Below, piece by piece: positions 42,201 through 50,558 of a stretch of 64,000 nt of DNA. The translations under genes were made by a program, and so were the position numbers. The notes below the pieces were generated by a model. That model saw only the letters and a program-made list of their open reading frames with translations. It was not told the origin of the DNA and searched no databases. The stretch comes from Pedobacter psychroterrae (GTDB lineage: Bacteria > Bacteroidota > Bacteroidia > Sphingobacteriales > Sphingobacteriaceae): the NCBI RefSeq assembly GCF_004331695.1, contig NZ_SJSL01000001.1, positions 372,001 to 436,000 of the forward strand, given 5' to 3'. The first letter of the stretch is position 1; each line of letters opens with the position of its first letter.

Positions 42201-44265
42201 TTCTGTAGATTTCAACGCTACTTCAATCAGTGTGAAACCAACGTTGACAGACCTAAATGCTATCGTAACCGTAAATGGCAGCATGGTGGTATCTGGGGCA
42301 TTCTCTGAACCTATCACTTTAAACCCTGATTCAACTTTGATCAATATCCTGGTAACAGCCCAGGATGGGGTAACCACAAAACTCTATACCATAAATGTGA
42401 AACGCGAAGGGGCTAGCATAGCAACCGCTTCACTGGCACTTGACACAAAAGATGCCCTGACAGTGACAACCGGAACAGGATATAGAAATTTCGTTACTTC
42501 CATAAACTTCAGCACTACAGAAATCAGGGTAAAACCAACCCTGACAGATCCAAATGCTAGTGTAAAGGTAAACGGCAGCCTGGTAGCATCAGGGGCATTC
42601 TCTGAACCTGTCGCTTTAAGCCCCGGTTCAACTTTGATCAATATCCTGGTAACAGCTCAGGATGGAATAACCACAAAACTCTATACCATAAATGTGAAGC
42701 GCGAAGGGGCTAGCATAGCAACTGCATCACTGGCACTTGACACAAAAGCTGCCCTGACGGTGACAACCGGAACAGGATACAGAAATTTCGTTACTTCCAT
42801 AAACTTCAGCACTACGGAAGTCAGGGTGAAACCAACCCTGACAGACCCAAATGCTACTGTAACGGTAAACGGCAACCTGGTAGCATCAGGGGAATTCTCT
42901 GAACCTGTCACCTTAAGCCCCGATTCAACTTTGATCAATGTCATGGTAACAGCCCAGGATGGGGTAACCACAAAACTCTATACCATAAATGTGAAGCGCG
43001 AAGGCACTAGCATCGCAACTGCATCACTGGCACTTGACACAAAAGCTGCCCTGACGGTGACAACCGGAACAGGATACAGAAATTTCGTTACTTCTATAAA
43101 CTTCAGCACCACCGAAATCAGGGTAAAACCAACTCTGACTGACCCAAATGCTACTGTAACGGTAAACGGCAGCCTTGTAGCATCAGGGGAATTCTCTGAA
43201 CCTGTCACCTTAAATCCCGATTCAACTTTGATCAATGTACTGGTAACAGCCCAGGATGGCGTAAGTACAAAACTCTATACCATAAATGTAAAGCGCGAAG
43301 GGGCTAGTATAGCAACTGCATCGCTGGCGCTTGACCCCAAAGCTACTTTGACCTTGACAACCGGAGCAGGATTTAGAAATTATGTTACTTCGATAGATTT
43401 TAATACTACTTCAATTAGTGTAAAACCTACTTTGACAGATCCAAATGCTACTGTGGTCATCAATGGTGTTGCTGCTACTTCAGGGGTATTCTCTGCACCA
43501 ATATCCTTGAATGTAGATTCTACAATGATCAATGTAGTGGTAACAGCACAGGACGGGACAACTATTAAAACCTATAAGATCAACGTGAAGCGTACTGGGG
43601 CTAGCATCTCGACCTCGGCTTTCACTATGAGTACGAAAACCGCACTCACCATTACTACGGGAACAGCTTACAGAAACTATCTTACGACTGTAGAAAATAA
43701 CATTAATACCGTAATGATTAAGCCAAAGCTAACAGATACCAATGCTTCTATAAAAATCAACGGTCTTAATGTGATCTCTGATACATTCTCTGCCCCTATA
43801 AGCTTGAACGCAGACACAACTAAAGTAGAAATCGTGGTAACAGCGCAGGACGGCGTTACTACCAGGACTTATGGCATTAACGTGAAACGTAAGCCGAACA
43901 ACACCATCATGGTCAACAAGGACAAGCCGGAAAACAACCTCATCCCAACAGATAGAGATGACGATCAGCAAAGCGGAAAAATAAGCGTGCTGGTACACCA
44001 GGGACTATCTCCTAATGGGGACGGAATCAATGACTACCTAGTCATCGACGGGTTAGACCAATATCCGGATAATAAGATCTCCATCATCAACTCTAAAGGA
44101 GTCCTTGTATACAAGACCTCAGCGTACGGAACCAACGGAAATGTGTTTGACGGACATGCAAATAACGGAACTATGCAGGTACAAGGAACATACTACTATA
44201 TCCTGGAATACAAAAAAGGTAAAAATAAAACCAGAAAAACAGGGTACATAATACTCAAATATTAA
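36244..44265 (+). CDS. Giant T9SS-secreted repeat adhesin (beta-propeller, MBG and cadherin-like domains, CHU_C end)
   Basis: 2673 residues. Signal-like N-terminus (ISICGLILFLLFAAEKSNAQ), a beta-propeller-like region (about 40-330), a fibronectin-like segment (about 335-430), one cadherin-like beta-sandwich repeat, and about eight MBG-type domains (each with KxYG/KxFG..DP, about 610-1255). Thirteen further cadherin-like repeats follow, the last six being 99-residue near copies. The C-terminus LSPNGDGINDYLVIDG to TGYIILKY is the gliding-motility C-terminal (type B) domain that targets proteins to T9SS. The next gene encodes the usual PorP/SprF partner 13 bp on. Probable role: extracellular adhesion; ligand unknown. 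Confidence 0.93.
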   Translation: MITLLRSFALPIKQKASISICGLILFLLFAAEKSNAQVYWSTNDGNVNSTVNDAYYKMDYSGANKSTISANLINLTIGFAIDGNNNRLFAYEAKPGAIGIKVLNLTTGALIRTIALPADVFELRDMEYDPRTDYLYYTSEGGNGSGTTGGTAVSAGDAIYRVHGDGTGQETVVSSLCKNPYRLELDKVNNRLIVFQANFSERRLYFVDIASRAVTFSAFATSINTIWDIAYDETTDEIYYLCENGSAATLHANDQLRKQKSDGTNDVGLISTFVYSPYRIALDKGNNRAYVSDAYYAQAKIVAVNLTNNTYSTVYTANQVQNGETIQQLRVPGMPSVSTTAASSITATSATLAGNLVLGYGLSTERGVVYSSTNAAPTVSDSKAVMATTTTNGAFSASITGLVTSTTYYARAYAVNGAGTSYGPAITFTTLSNDNNLSGLSISAGTLSPSFSAGTTSYSTSVTNGTSSITVTPTKNNANASIKVNGTNVNSGSASGGISLGVGSNTITVLVTAQDNSTKTYTLTVTRAKTQQTITFSALAAKNYGNADFAPGATSSEGLTVSYSSDNAAVATIVNNQVHIVAPGTANITASQEGDATRLAATNVVQSLTVDKGTVTVTVNAQTKVYGNNDPVFTYTTTGVVGTDAATGSLSREDPNTNKFVGVYAITQGTLSYGDKYNITYVGANLTITKRPYTIKPVGATKVFGEEDPYFISFNSEGTTLAAGDATTGPFSRSPGENVGIYATLIGQKRVVSTSTFADVTSNYNINFISTNTFVITPKQVNVTANPAAKAFGTADPAFTYAVQSDITDATFTGSLSRTAGEDPGQYAITQGTLAINSNYTFNFISDNLTIGRQTLVITPNAATKVYGEQDPEYTFSSNVPIVGNATFTGTPSRAEGKNIGIYNITGLGTVALDNPRYTLSFAQGGTLTITKRPLTLKPVPATKSYGNADPVYPYQIANGTSVAPGEGMTGVFGREPGENVGTYALTLGQKTPVNISDGVYTKDNYDITFISDNLTITPRRLDITATNLSKSFGDEDPSLTYNINQTLVDGDTASGNLARAVGETRGGYPINQGTLSFGNNYQIFFNGGTFTIGKKTIDVASNALTKTYGTGDPELTYTISESPVGESFTGALSRGSGEYVGTYAISKGTLSLSDNYVINFTGNDFNINKALLTYVATPATKPFYTANPTFTGSVTGFAYGETIETATTGTLAFSSSALLNSPRGVYPITGAGLSAGNYDFIQAAGNSTALSIVASADNTLSALTASKGTLTPVFSPSVLNYGFGVANNITSFDLSATLNSSFATATLNGVPYVSGSTKTLPLIAGGNQFDIVITAQDETTQTYRLNIYRAYSTNNLLSSLVVNGATLTPAFDPNVITYHASVPHSTASVSMYGIAADSSAVVKGYDGTVATAENPFTYELSVGEYAYNLTVTSENGDNRFYTVMIDRAKSPDATLASFGSELVTMTSPIVDGTLNYSGTVIHTTSNGRFNPVTTSGRSSLKVWVNDQPVDSYGGYYMVFGFGTNKLTVEVTSEDGNNVKTYTLNVVREKSNNARLANLYIPFLEGGLDQSFDGDVYAYTANMADSIYTGLPLRLHAENEFATVKVNGTAVPRFQDYQMVLHGGPNTFNIVVTSQDGSQTKTYQLVFTRGGTPPPAKSPIARLSSLNVSAAPSFSKNFNFSYEELTTVNAPNSVASVRFFLNKEHPNSTITLNGAAYDADLNESDLHPIAVGDNLFTVVVTAEDGLVTKTYEVHVNRLPYVNVDLASLSINRGPLTPAFSAATTTYNVSVPNNVETVTVTPTAANAGNTVQVNGTTIDAANPTATVNVFTGPPSRIRTVVRSADGVTTKTYTIVVTRLPSDDATLSSLGASSAVSPVFSAAVTNYTATVGSAVTTYTIAPLVNHPGANAVVTVNGAPYNSEETPEIALEMGLTTIVTTVTANNGVATKTYTLKVYRGSNVATASLALDTKTPLTVTTGTGYRNFVTSVDFNATSISVKPTLTDLNAIVTVNGSMVVSGAFSEPITLNPDSTLINILVTAQDGVTTKLYTINVKREGASIATASLALDTKDALTVTTGTGYRNFVTSINFSTTEIRVKPTLTDPNASVKVNGSLVASGAFSEPVALSPGSTLINILVTAQDGITTKLYTINVKREGASIATASLALDTKAALTVTTGTGYRNFVTSINFSTTEVRVKPTLTDPNATVTVNGNLVASGEFSEPVTLSPDSTLINVMVTAQDGVTTKLYTINVKREGTSIATASLALDTKAALTVTTGTGYRNFVTSINFSTTEIRVKPTLTDPNATVTVNGSLVASGEFSEPVTLNPDSTLINVLVTAQDGVSTKLYTINVKREGASIATASLALDPKATLTLTTGAGFRNYVTSIDFNTTSISVKPTLTDPNATVVINGVAATSGVFSAPISLNVDSTMINVVVTAQDGTTIKTYKINVKRTGASISTSAFTMSTKTALTITTGTAYRNYLTTVENNINTVMIKPKLTDTNASIKINGLNVISDTFSAPISLNADTTKVEIVVTAQDGVTTRTYGINVKRKPNNTIMVNKDKPENNLIPTDRDDDQQSGKISVLVHQGLSPNGDGINDYLVIDGLDQYPDNKISIINSKGVLVYKTSAYGTNGNVFDGHANNGTMQVQGTYYYILEYKKGKNKTRKTGYIILKY
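42124..43890 (+). repeat. Six in-frame 297-bp tandem repeats in the giant adhesin gene
   Basis: Units start at 42124, 42421, 42718, 43015, 43312 and 43609 (period exactly 297 bp, 99 residues), each opening with ATASLALDTK or a variant. Units 2-4 are nearly identical at the DNA level; units 5 and 6 drift. Such homogeneous in-frame repeats can expand or shrink by recombination and change adhesin length without breaking the frame. Confidence 0.9.
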
Positions 44266-44278
44266 CCCTAAAGGTTCA

Positions 44279-45187
44279 ATGCATTATAAAAAATCATTCC
44301 TAACCCTGCTGCTGATGTTATTAATCAGCAGCAGGGTTTTTTCTCAGCAACAGATATACACCTACAGCCAATATGCTGACAATCTAACACCTATTAATGC
44401 TGCTTACTCGATGCTGGACAAATCTGGCTCAGTAAGTGTATTAGGACACAGGCAGTTTATCGGTATTGAAGATGCGCCGAGCAGCCTGCTGTTTAACGGA
44501 AGTTTACCAATAAGCGCTATAAATGCTGCGACTGGGATTTATCTATTAAACGACCTTACCCCATTAGTGAGACAGTTGGAAGTCAATGCCTTTTTTGCAA
44601 AGAGCATACAAATAACTGGGAGCCAATACCTATCGGTTGCCATTAATGGTGGATTGCGCAATTATGCTGCAAATTACTCAGCGCTTGATGCATCAGATCC
44701 AGAGTTTATGACAAATGTGCGTGACACAAAACCCAATATTGGTTTTGGGATCATGTACTATAGTGAAAAATTTTACCTGGGCCTTTCTATGCCGCAACTT
44801 ACCTTTGGAGCGCTGGAAACAGCACAACGATCACAAACCGACTATTTAAAAAGCCATTACTATTTTTCAGGTGCTTATATCTTCAATATTGCACAAGACT
44901 TCAAACTGAAGCCCGCAACCTTGGTGAGTTATGCGAAAAACGGACCTGTGACCGCAAGGATATCAGGAACACTGTATTTGGCTGATAAACTTGGAGTCGG
45001 CTTTGCTTACAGCTCTGAAAAAACCATAGCGGCTATCCTATCTGTAAATTTTAACAAATTTAAGATCGGCTACAGTTATGAAACAGGCGCTGCGGGAAGC
45101 AATAGCTCAGGAGGCATTAACAATGCAAGAAACGAGATTAGCTTTTCCTACCAGTTCGGGAAACCTCTATCATCTAAACTTCTTTAA
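44279..45187 (+). CDS. PorP/SprF-family type IX secretion membrane protein
   Basis: 302 residues. Signal peptide ending SSRVFSQ, then QQIYTYSQYADNLTPINAAYSMLDKSGSVSVLGHRQFIGIEDAPSSLLFNGSLPI, the PorP/SprF opening, and a beta-barrel pattern to the end (NEISFSYQFGKPLSSKLL). SprF-like proteins help anchor or export the one type B-signal adhesin encoded next to them. The 13-bp gap after the giant gene supports a two-gene unit. Convergent with the Wzi-like gene (8 bp apart). Confidence 0.92.
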   Translation: MHYKKSFLTLLLMLLISSRVFSQQQIYTYSQYADNLTPINAAYSMLDKSGSVSVLGHRQFIGIEDAPSSLLFNGSLPISAINAATGIYLLNDLTPLVRQLEVNAFFAKSIQITGSQYLSVAINGGLRNYAANYSALDASDPEFMTNVRDTKPNIGFGIMYYSEKFYLGLSMPQLTFGALETAQRSQTDYLKSHYYFSGAYIFNIAQDFKLKPATLVSYAKNGPVTARISGTLYLADKLGVGFAYSSEKTIAAILSVNFNKFKIGYSYETGAAGSNSSGGINNARNEISFSYQFGKPLSSKLL

Positions 45188-45195
45188 CTTTAGCC

Positions 45196-46908
45196 CTACC
45201 ACCGGTACATCAAACCTAATTTTAGATGAAGGTTGTCCGCATCTTGCTTATCAGATACCCAGAATAAATTAGGGTCTTGATTTTCTACCCGATATTGATA
45301 GTTAAATGAATGTGTATAAATCATCCTAGCATTGAGAACAAAGTGCTTGTAGTCCCAGTCCAAATTACCTCCTAGTCCAAGATCTACCCAATGCCTGCGA
45401 GGTTCTATCTGACCCGCTACAGCGCGGTAATATAGTCCGTTATTATGTACACGGCGCTCAGCTAAAAATCCGATTCTTTTTAAACCTTTTACCCATGCAA
45501 CATCAACGGACTGTAAATTATCTGGTCCAATTCCAGCTCCAATAAATTGACCCTTATTTGTATATCCATGATTTAACTGTGAATGCGAATACCATATTCC
45601 AGTCGGCCTCGAGGCTTTAGAACCTGCGGGTTCAAGTTGAGTAAGTTCTATTCCAACCTGAACAAATTCCTCTAATCTTGATTTGAATGGGATTAACTTC
45701 CGAAACCCTGCTACATAAGCACGTGAATACTCAGGTTCTGCAAAAGCATCCCGAAAGTCCCATGCATGGTCTTCTCTGCCAAATTGAAAATAAATTTCAG
45801 AATTTGACTCAGGCATCAGCCATCGGGCAAATAAAGAGAAAATCTGATCTCTTCGATAACCGTCTTCAGAATTCTCCAATGTTTCGTCATTTTGAAAACC
45901 TTTCTTTTCTAAGCCGGAAAATAATGGAAAATAATCTCCTAAACCAGTGCCCATTTCACTTCTATAAGTTGTAAACGTGCGATCAAAACCAAGATATAAT
46001 CCAGAAACCCATTTAGGCTGATAGACGAATACAATTCCAGAAATGTATCGCCAGTCATCAAACTTTGAATATTTTAATCCAGAGGGCGGCAGGATTCCTG
46101 ATCCTTCAAGCCGTCCCCCAATTATCTGGGACTCAAAGGAGCCTATAGGAGTTTGAATAGGGCGGATAGTATTGACAGTAGCATGCAGAAATCCTGGTGC
46201 ATTGTTACTCATTAATAAGGAATTTCGAACACCTGGCCCCCACCATAGACTTTCGTTAGAAACCCCAATGGCTACAGAACCTAAATCAAGTTTTATGCTG
46301 CTTTGTCCCAAATTAGCCTTACTATAGCTATCATTTCCAATGCGCTCTGGTGCATCAATACGGTTGTAATAATTAGCGATGGCACTTTTAAATGCCGTCT
46401 CATTATCTGCCTCATAAGTCTGCAAAAAATAAGGATTGGCTGCATATACAAATTCGGGCCTTAACTGAATCTTCAAACGGCCGATTTTAGCAAAGACCCC
46501 GGCTGACAACGATGTTTGATAGCCTTTGGCTGAAATTATCGCCCCATCGTTCCAACCATATGGGTGATGTGAATTTATCTGCTGCTGCCATACCACCGGC
46601 AAAGCACGGACTTCTATATTCCCCTTTGGGTTCTGCCATAATACTTTGTTCCAGTCATTAAAGGTTTTGCCATCTACATCTCCCGGAACAAGTAAATTGT
46701 TCAATCCGCTGAGGTGCACAGGCCTAACCATAAAGGATATTTTGGAACTATCCTTTCCAAGCAATTGCTGTCTCCTGTAAAGATCATCCGTATTGTCAAG
46801 CAGGCCCACAGGAAGTGTCTGAGCGTTTACCAGTTGCACTGATATAAGTAATAATGAGAGCAAAAAGAGTAATCTTAATTTCATAATCTTATAAAAATTA
46901 ATTTTCAT
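45196..46908 (-). CDS. Wzi-like capsule assembly outer-membrane protein
   Basis: 570 residues. Signal peptide within LRLLFLLSLLLISVQLVNAQ, then an aromatic beta-barrel with the Wzi-family pattern: WQQQINSHHPYGWNDGAIISAKGYQTSLSAGVFAKIGRLKIQLRPEFVYA, then SNESLWWGPGVRNSLLMSNNAPGF. In E. coli Wzi binds capsule at the surface. Start: the ATG at 46908 overlaps the upstream gene by 11 bp; an ATG eight codons on (46884, MKLRLLF) begins the signal directly and is equally possible. Last gene of the leftward second polysaccharide operon. Confidence 0.88.
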   Translation of the reverse strand: MKINFYKIMKLRLLFLLSLLLISVQLVNAQTLPVGLLDNTDDLYRRQQLLGKDSSKISFMVRPVHLSGLNNLLVPGDVDGKTFNDWNKVLWQNPKGNIEVRALPVVWQQQINSHHPYGWNDGAIISAKGYQTSLSAGVFAKIGRLKIQLRPEFVYAANPYFLQTYEADNETAFKSAIANYYNRIDAPERIGNDSYSKANLGQSSIKLDLGSVAIGVSNESLWWGPGVRNSLLMSNNAPGFLHATVNTIRPIQTPIGSFESQIIGGRLEGSGILPPSGLKYSKFDDWRYISGIVFVYQPKWVSGLYLGFDRTFTTYRSEMGTGLGDYFPLFSGLEKKGFQNDETLENSEDGYRRDQIFSLFARWLMPESNSEIYFQFGREDHAWDFRDAFAEPEYSRAYVAGFRKLIPFKSRLEEFVQVGIELTQLEPAGSKASRPTGIWYSHSQLNHGYTNKGQFIGAGIGPDNLQSVDVAWVKGLKRIGFLAERRVHNNGLYYRAVAGQIEPRRHWVDLGLGGNLDWDYKHFVLNARMIYTHSFNYQYRVENQDPNLFWVSDKQDADNLHLKLGLMYRW

Positions 46909-47905
46909 TGCGTAATAAATGTGCCTTCCCTTCTATAGAAAACCGAATAGCTAAAAAAATCATCAGTCCGATCAGCAACGAATAGATTACTGTGTCTGTA
47001 CCTGTTGGTACTAAAAGGATTATAGATGCATTGATCAATAACTGAAAAAAGACATACAGGAGGGAAACAGTGTTATGTGCCAGTCCCTTTTCGTTAGCTA
47101 AAAATTGGTACAGGTGACTCCTGTGTGCTTCCAGTATCTCCTCCTTTCTCATTAAACGAAAGAAAACGGTGGTGGTGGCGTCAAGGCCATAAAGTAACAG
47201 AAACAATAAATAATTTGGATTGCCAGTAGTGATAATGAGCTGTGTCATTAAAAAGGCAATGATAAATCCTATACTAATACTTCCGACATCGCCAGCAAAG
47301 CAGCGCGCATGTGTCCGAAAATTAAAGAAAATGAAGACTAGTAACGCAAGGGCAACGGCTACCATAAAACCAGTACTACTAAAAGGCACGACTTTATCAT
47401 TCAAGTAAATCAGCGTCATCACTGTAAGCAAGCTGTATCCTCCTGTTATGCCATTGATCCCGTCCATGAAATTCCAGGCATTAAGCATAGCAACAACAAA
47501 GACAAGCAAGGGTATGATCCAATACACGGGAATGGACAACAAGTGTAACTGCATGAACATCAACGCTGAGGTAATAAACTGAAATACCAATCTTATCTTA
47601 CCATTCAGCTCTCGTATATCATCGATAAAGCTAACAAAGCTGATTATGGCCAGGCCTGATAAAAAATAGGGATAGGGAAAGCCAAAAAAAACGGCATACA
47701 TTAGGGCAGATATCGTAAAAATGATACCTCCTCCCCTTACGGTTACCAAGCTATGTGAGCTCCGTTCGTTAGGCTTATCAATGATGTTATAACGGTCTGC
47801 CAGTTTAAAATATATCGCCATTAACATAAACAGCAGGATAAAGTAAAGCAGGAATACATAAATATTACCCATTAACACACTTTTTGTTACTAGTAATTGC
47901 TCCAA
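46898..47905 (-). CDS. WecA/WbpL-type polyprenyl-phosphate sugar-1-P transferase (GT4)
   Basis: 335 residues (possibly from ATG at 47872, MGNIYVFLLYF). A polytopic MraY/WecA superfamily member: RSSHSLVTVRGGGIIFT near 50, NAWNFMDGINGITGGYSLL near 145, CFAGDVGSISIGFIIAFL near 200, and the His-box region EEILEAHRSHLYQFLAN near 260 in the WbpL form (RSHLYQ instead of HLHH). Following an epimerase/reductase, this suggests a 6-deoxy-HexNAc (FucNAc/QuiNAc) first sugar, as in WbpV-WbpL. The sugar is inference. Confidence 0.87.
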   Translation of the reverse strand: MEQLLVTKSVLMGNIYVFLLYFILLFMLMAIYFKLADRYNIIDKPNERSSHSLVTVRGGGIIFTISALMYAVFFGFPYPYFLSGLAIISFVSFIDDIRELNGKIRLVFQFITSALMFMQLHLLSIPVYWIIPLLVFVVAMLNAWNFMDGINGITGGYSLLTVMTLIYLNDKVVPFSSTGFMVAVALALLVFIFFNFRTHARCFAGDVGSISIGFIIAFLMTQLIITTGNPNYLLFLLLYGLDATTTVFFRLMRKEEILEAHRSHLYQFLANEKGLAHNTVSLLYVFFQLLINASIILLVPTGTDTVIYSLLIGLMIFLAIRFSIEGKAHLLRNEN

Positions 47906-47930
47906 AGGTAGGATTTTAGTTTTAATATGA

Positions 47931-48824
47931 TCATTTATTATGAGTTATGAATTTTTCAAGAACAGGCTGTGGTTTCCATTTGAGCAAGGTCCTTGCCCTG
48001 GTGTCGTCAAATGTTAATTCAGAACAAAGCTTACCTAATTTTTTGCTGGTCAAAGGGGCATTGGGCCCAATTAAATCACCCAGCCTGGCAATTAGCTTGG
48101 CAATAAAATAAGGCATCGATTTTGGACGGGAAAAAGTATACTTCGTAGCGATATAGTCACTTAATTCTTTGAACGAGGGATGGTATCCATCCGTAAGGTT
48201 ATATATGCCTCCTCTGGAAGCTGCAATAGGGATAAACCTGGCGACATCTTCCGCAAGGACTAAACTCCTCCGGGTTGCCCCATCTCCAATATTAAAATAA
48301 TAACCTTTTTCTATTCCCTTAATCATTGACTTTAAATTACCCGGAGGATTTGGTCCGACAATCAAAGGAAGTCTGAGTATCGTGCAGGTTACCTCATGTT
48401 CTTTACACCACGAAAGAACAAGTTGTTCTGCTTTAATCTTACTCTGTCCGTAGGCATCGTTTGCTGCCAAAGGATGCATTTCATCAATTAAATGCCCCTT
48501 ATCACGACCATAGACAGCAACGGTACTGATGAGCACGAATAACCGAGGGGGGTGTTCATGAAGGCTCTGTAATAGATTAGCTGTTCCGTTAAAATTTACA
48601 TCAAAAAATTCCTGGTGCTCCTGAGGCGTCTTTGGTACCGAATGTGCCTTGCCTGCAGCATGGATCACCATATCAAATTTTTGAAGGGCAAATATTTCTT
48701 TGGAGATGTCACCGGAGATGTCATTTATTCGGCTTCTTCCCATCGAAGTAAATTTATACTGCTTTAATTCTGCCCTGATGATAGATCCAAGAAAACCCTG
48801 TGCTCCGGTAAGAAGTATATCCAT
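47931..48824 (-). CDS. NAD-dependent epimerase/dehydratase (WbpV-like 4-keto reductase candidate)
   Basis: 297 residues. Rossmann TGAQGFLGS at 6-14, STVAVYGRDKG near 100 (Ser/Thr site), YGQSK near 125 (Tyr/Lys) and LAEDVARFI near 190. It is shorter than GalE and resembles the SDRs that reduce UDP-4-keto-6-deoxy-HexNAc to QuiNAc/FucNAc and stand next to a WbpL-type transferase, as here (25 bp). The 4,6-dehydratase that would supply it is not in this operon; the one at 322 could. Family firm, reaction inferred. Confidence 0.82.
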   Translation of the reverse strand: MDILLTGAQGFLGSIIRAELKQYKFTSMGRSRINDISGDISKEIFALQKFDMVIHAAGKAHSVPKTPQEHQEFFDVNFNGTANLLQSLHEHPPRLFVLISTVAVYGRDKGHLIDEMHPLAANDAYGQSKIKAEQLVLSWCKEHEVTCTILRLPLIVGPNPPGNLKSMIKGIEKGYYFNIGDGATRRSLVLAEDVARFIPIAASRGGIYNLTDGYHPSFKELSDYIATKYTFSRPKSMPYFIAKLIARLGDLIGPNAPLTSKKLGKLCSELTFDDTRARTLLKWKPQPVLEKFITHNK

Positions 48825-48826
48825 AG

Positions 48827-49573
48827 TTAAATAAACTGAATTAAACGTTTCATAAATCTCCAGGGCATTAATAGAAATGGAACCTTTAGCCCGTTACTTC
48901 TCCAGGCAGAAAGAATTTCTTTATTACCCTTAAAAATATTCCACAAACTTTTATTGGTAGCGCCTCCCAACCTCATTTTAACCATCAGCCGAGGGATATA
49001 TAGGGACTTAAAATTGAATTTTTTAAAAGTCCGCAACATGAATTCATAGTCTGAAGCCAGCTGGTATTGCAAATTGAACAGCCCAACTTTTTCGTATACT
49101 TTCTTTCTGAGAAACAGCGTGGGATGTGGCGGAACGTTGGCATGTTCAAAAAAACCAGGATAATACGGCGCAGAGTGCCATTTCCGTACTACTTTGTTTA
49201 CATCATCGGCCTTTACGTATACTAAATCACCATAAACGATGTCGAGCTCGGGGTCGCTTTCAAAATGTGACATCACTTCTTTAATTACATGCATGTCCTG
49301 ATACATATCGTCTGAATTGATAATCCCTATAACATCTCCTGTGGCAGCAGTAATCCCCTTGTTCATCGCATCATAAATGCCCTTGTCTGGCGCAGAAAAA
49401 ATCACATGTTCTCCCTCAATACAAGAATTTGCAATATCCAAAGTATTATCAGACGAAGCCCCATCTATGATGATGTATTCAATATTCTTGTAGGTTTGCG
49501 AGGTCACACTCTTAATCGTATCTTCAATAGTCGCAGCACTGTTATAAGAAGCAGTAATCAGGGATACTTTCAT
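48827..49573 (-). CDS. Glycosyltransferase family 2 (WcaA-like)
   Basis: 248 residues. The GT-A start KVSLITASYNSAATIEDTIKSVTSQTYKNIEYIIIDGASSDNTLDI, the metal-binding region INSDDMY near 88 (D-D) and YQLASDYEFMLRTFKKF near 170. It adds a sugar from a nucleotide donor to the lipid-linked repeat unit in the cytoplasm. Two bp upstream of the epimerase gene. Donor and acceptor cannot be read from sequence. Confidence 0.88.
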   Translation of the reverse strand: MKVSLITASYNSAATIEDTIKSVTSQTYKNIEYIIIDGASSDNTLDIANSCIEGEHVIFSAPDKGIYDAMNKGITAATGDVIGIINSDDMYQDMHVIKEVMSHFESDPELDIVYGDLVYVKADDVNKVVRKWHSAPYYPGFFEHANVPPHPTLFLRKKVYEKVGLFNLQYQLASDYEFMLRTFKKFNFKSLYIPRLMVKMRLGGATNKSLWNIFKGNKEILSAWRSNGLKVPFLLMPWRFMKRLIQFI

Positions 49574-49583
49574 TCAACCGCTA

Positions 49584-50558
49584 TCATTTTGAATAATGCA
49601 ATCCGGAAATCTGTGCCAGGGTTTCCTTATGAAGGGCTATAAGCTGCTTGTTGGAAGATTGAAAGATGGCATTAGATTTATACATGTGTGAAAAGGGACT
49701 ATATGGTATTTTGAATCCAAATAATAACAATAGAATTCTAAAATGAAAGCTTATTTTAAAAATCAATTTAATTAGGTCCGCAGAACCATAGTGGTTCTTG
49801 ATCAATAATCTTGCCAGATTAACATAATAATTTTTAAATGCGAAATCGCTAATACCTATCCCTCCTGAACCATAATGCACAATTCTGTCTTTTAACAGTT
49901 CTTTTTGGATTCCCAATTTTTCTAGCCGAAGGAAAAGATCACATTCCTCATGATAAAAAAAGAAATCAGGATCAAATCCGCCCGCTTTTTTGAACACATC
50001 CGCCTTCATCACCAGATAACATCCACTATAATAGCCATTGAGAACTTGAAGTCGTTCTTTAAAAAGAAATTTGTAAGCGGAATAGAACAGCTTCTTCACA
50101 AGAAATACATCGATCAATATATTAAACACCTTTGGATAACTAAATGTATTTTTCTGTATACTATGGTCTGCATTTAAGATTGAACAGGAATAGATAGTAT
50201 TCTTTTCCAGTAAAGAATTTTTGGCTTTATTACAGAGCTCCTGCAGGTCAATTGTGAGTGTATCGTTGTTTAACAGTACCACTGTAGCATACGCAGCCAT
50301 TTCAATCAGAATATTATTAGCACTTCCAAAACCATGATTGATCTCTGAAAATACTGGTTTAACATTCAAAAATTCCGATGCTATTCTCTTTATTATCTCG
50401 ACACTATCATCAGTCGATGCGTTGTCTAGAATCAAAAACTCATGAGCAATATTATTTAAATCCAGAAAACCACCAAAACTTCTAAGGCAATTTTCAAGAA
50501 AAGCACTCCCATTATAATTTACGATGACTATACTTAATGCTTGCGCCATATTCTCCAT
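49584..50558 (-). CDS. Glycosyltransferase family 2 (rhamnosyltransferase/WbbL-like)
   Basis: 324 residues. LSIVIVNYNGSAFLENCLRSF, FLILDNASTDDSVEIIKRIASEF, VVLLNNDTL (the DxD position reads NND, as in WbbL-like enzymes) and VLNGYYSGCYLVMKADVFKKAGGFDPDFFFYHEECDLFLRLEKLG. Cytoplasmic face of the membrane. The start overlaps the flippase stop by one base (TAATG), so translation is probably coupled. Confidence 0.88.
   Translation of the reverse strand: MENMAQALSIVIVNYNGSAFLENCLRSFGGFLDLNNIAHEFLILDNASTDDSVEIIKRIASEFLNVKPVFSEINHGFGSANNILIEMAAYATVVLLNNDTLTIDLQELCNKAKNSLLEKNTIYSCSILNADHSIQKNTFSYPKVFNILIDVFLVKKLFYSAYKFLFKERLQVLNGYYSGCYLVMKADVFKKAGGFDPDFFFYHEECDLFLRLEKLGIQKELLKDRIVHYGSGGIGISDFAFKNYYVNLARLLIKNHYGSADLIKLIFKISFHFRILLLLFGFKIPYSPFSHMYKSNAIFQSSNKQLIALHKETLAQISGLHYSK

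Noticed and set aside
41928..43235. Series of minus-strand frames of 85-149 residues at 297-bp intervals
   Set aside because: They are antisense shadows of the adhesin repeats; their regular spacing just mirrors the repeat period.
42124..43890. Regular direct repeats as a CRISPR array
   Set aside because: The period is 297 bp, in frame and fully coding; there is no short repeat with unique spacers.
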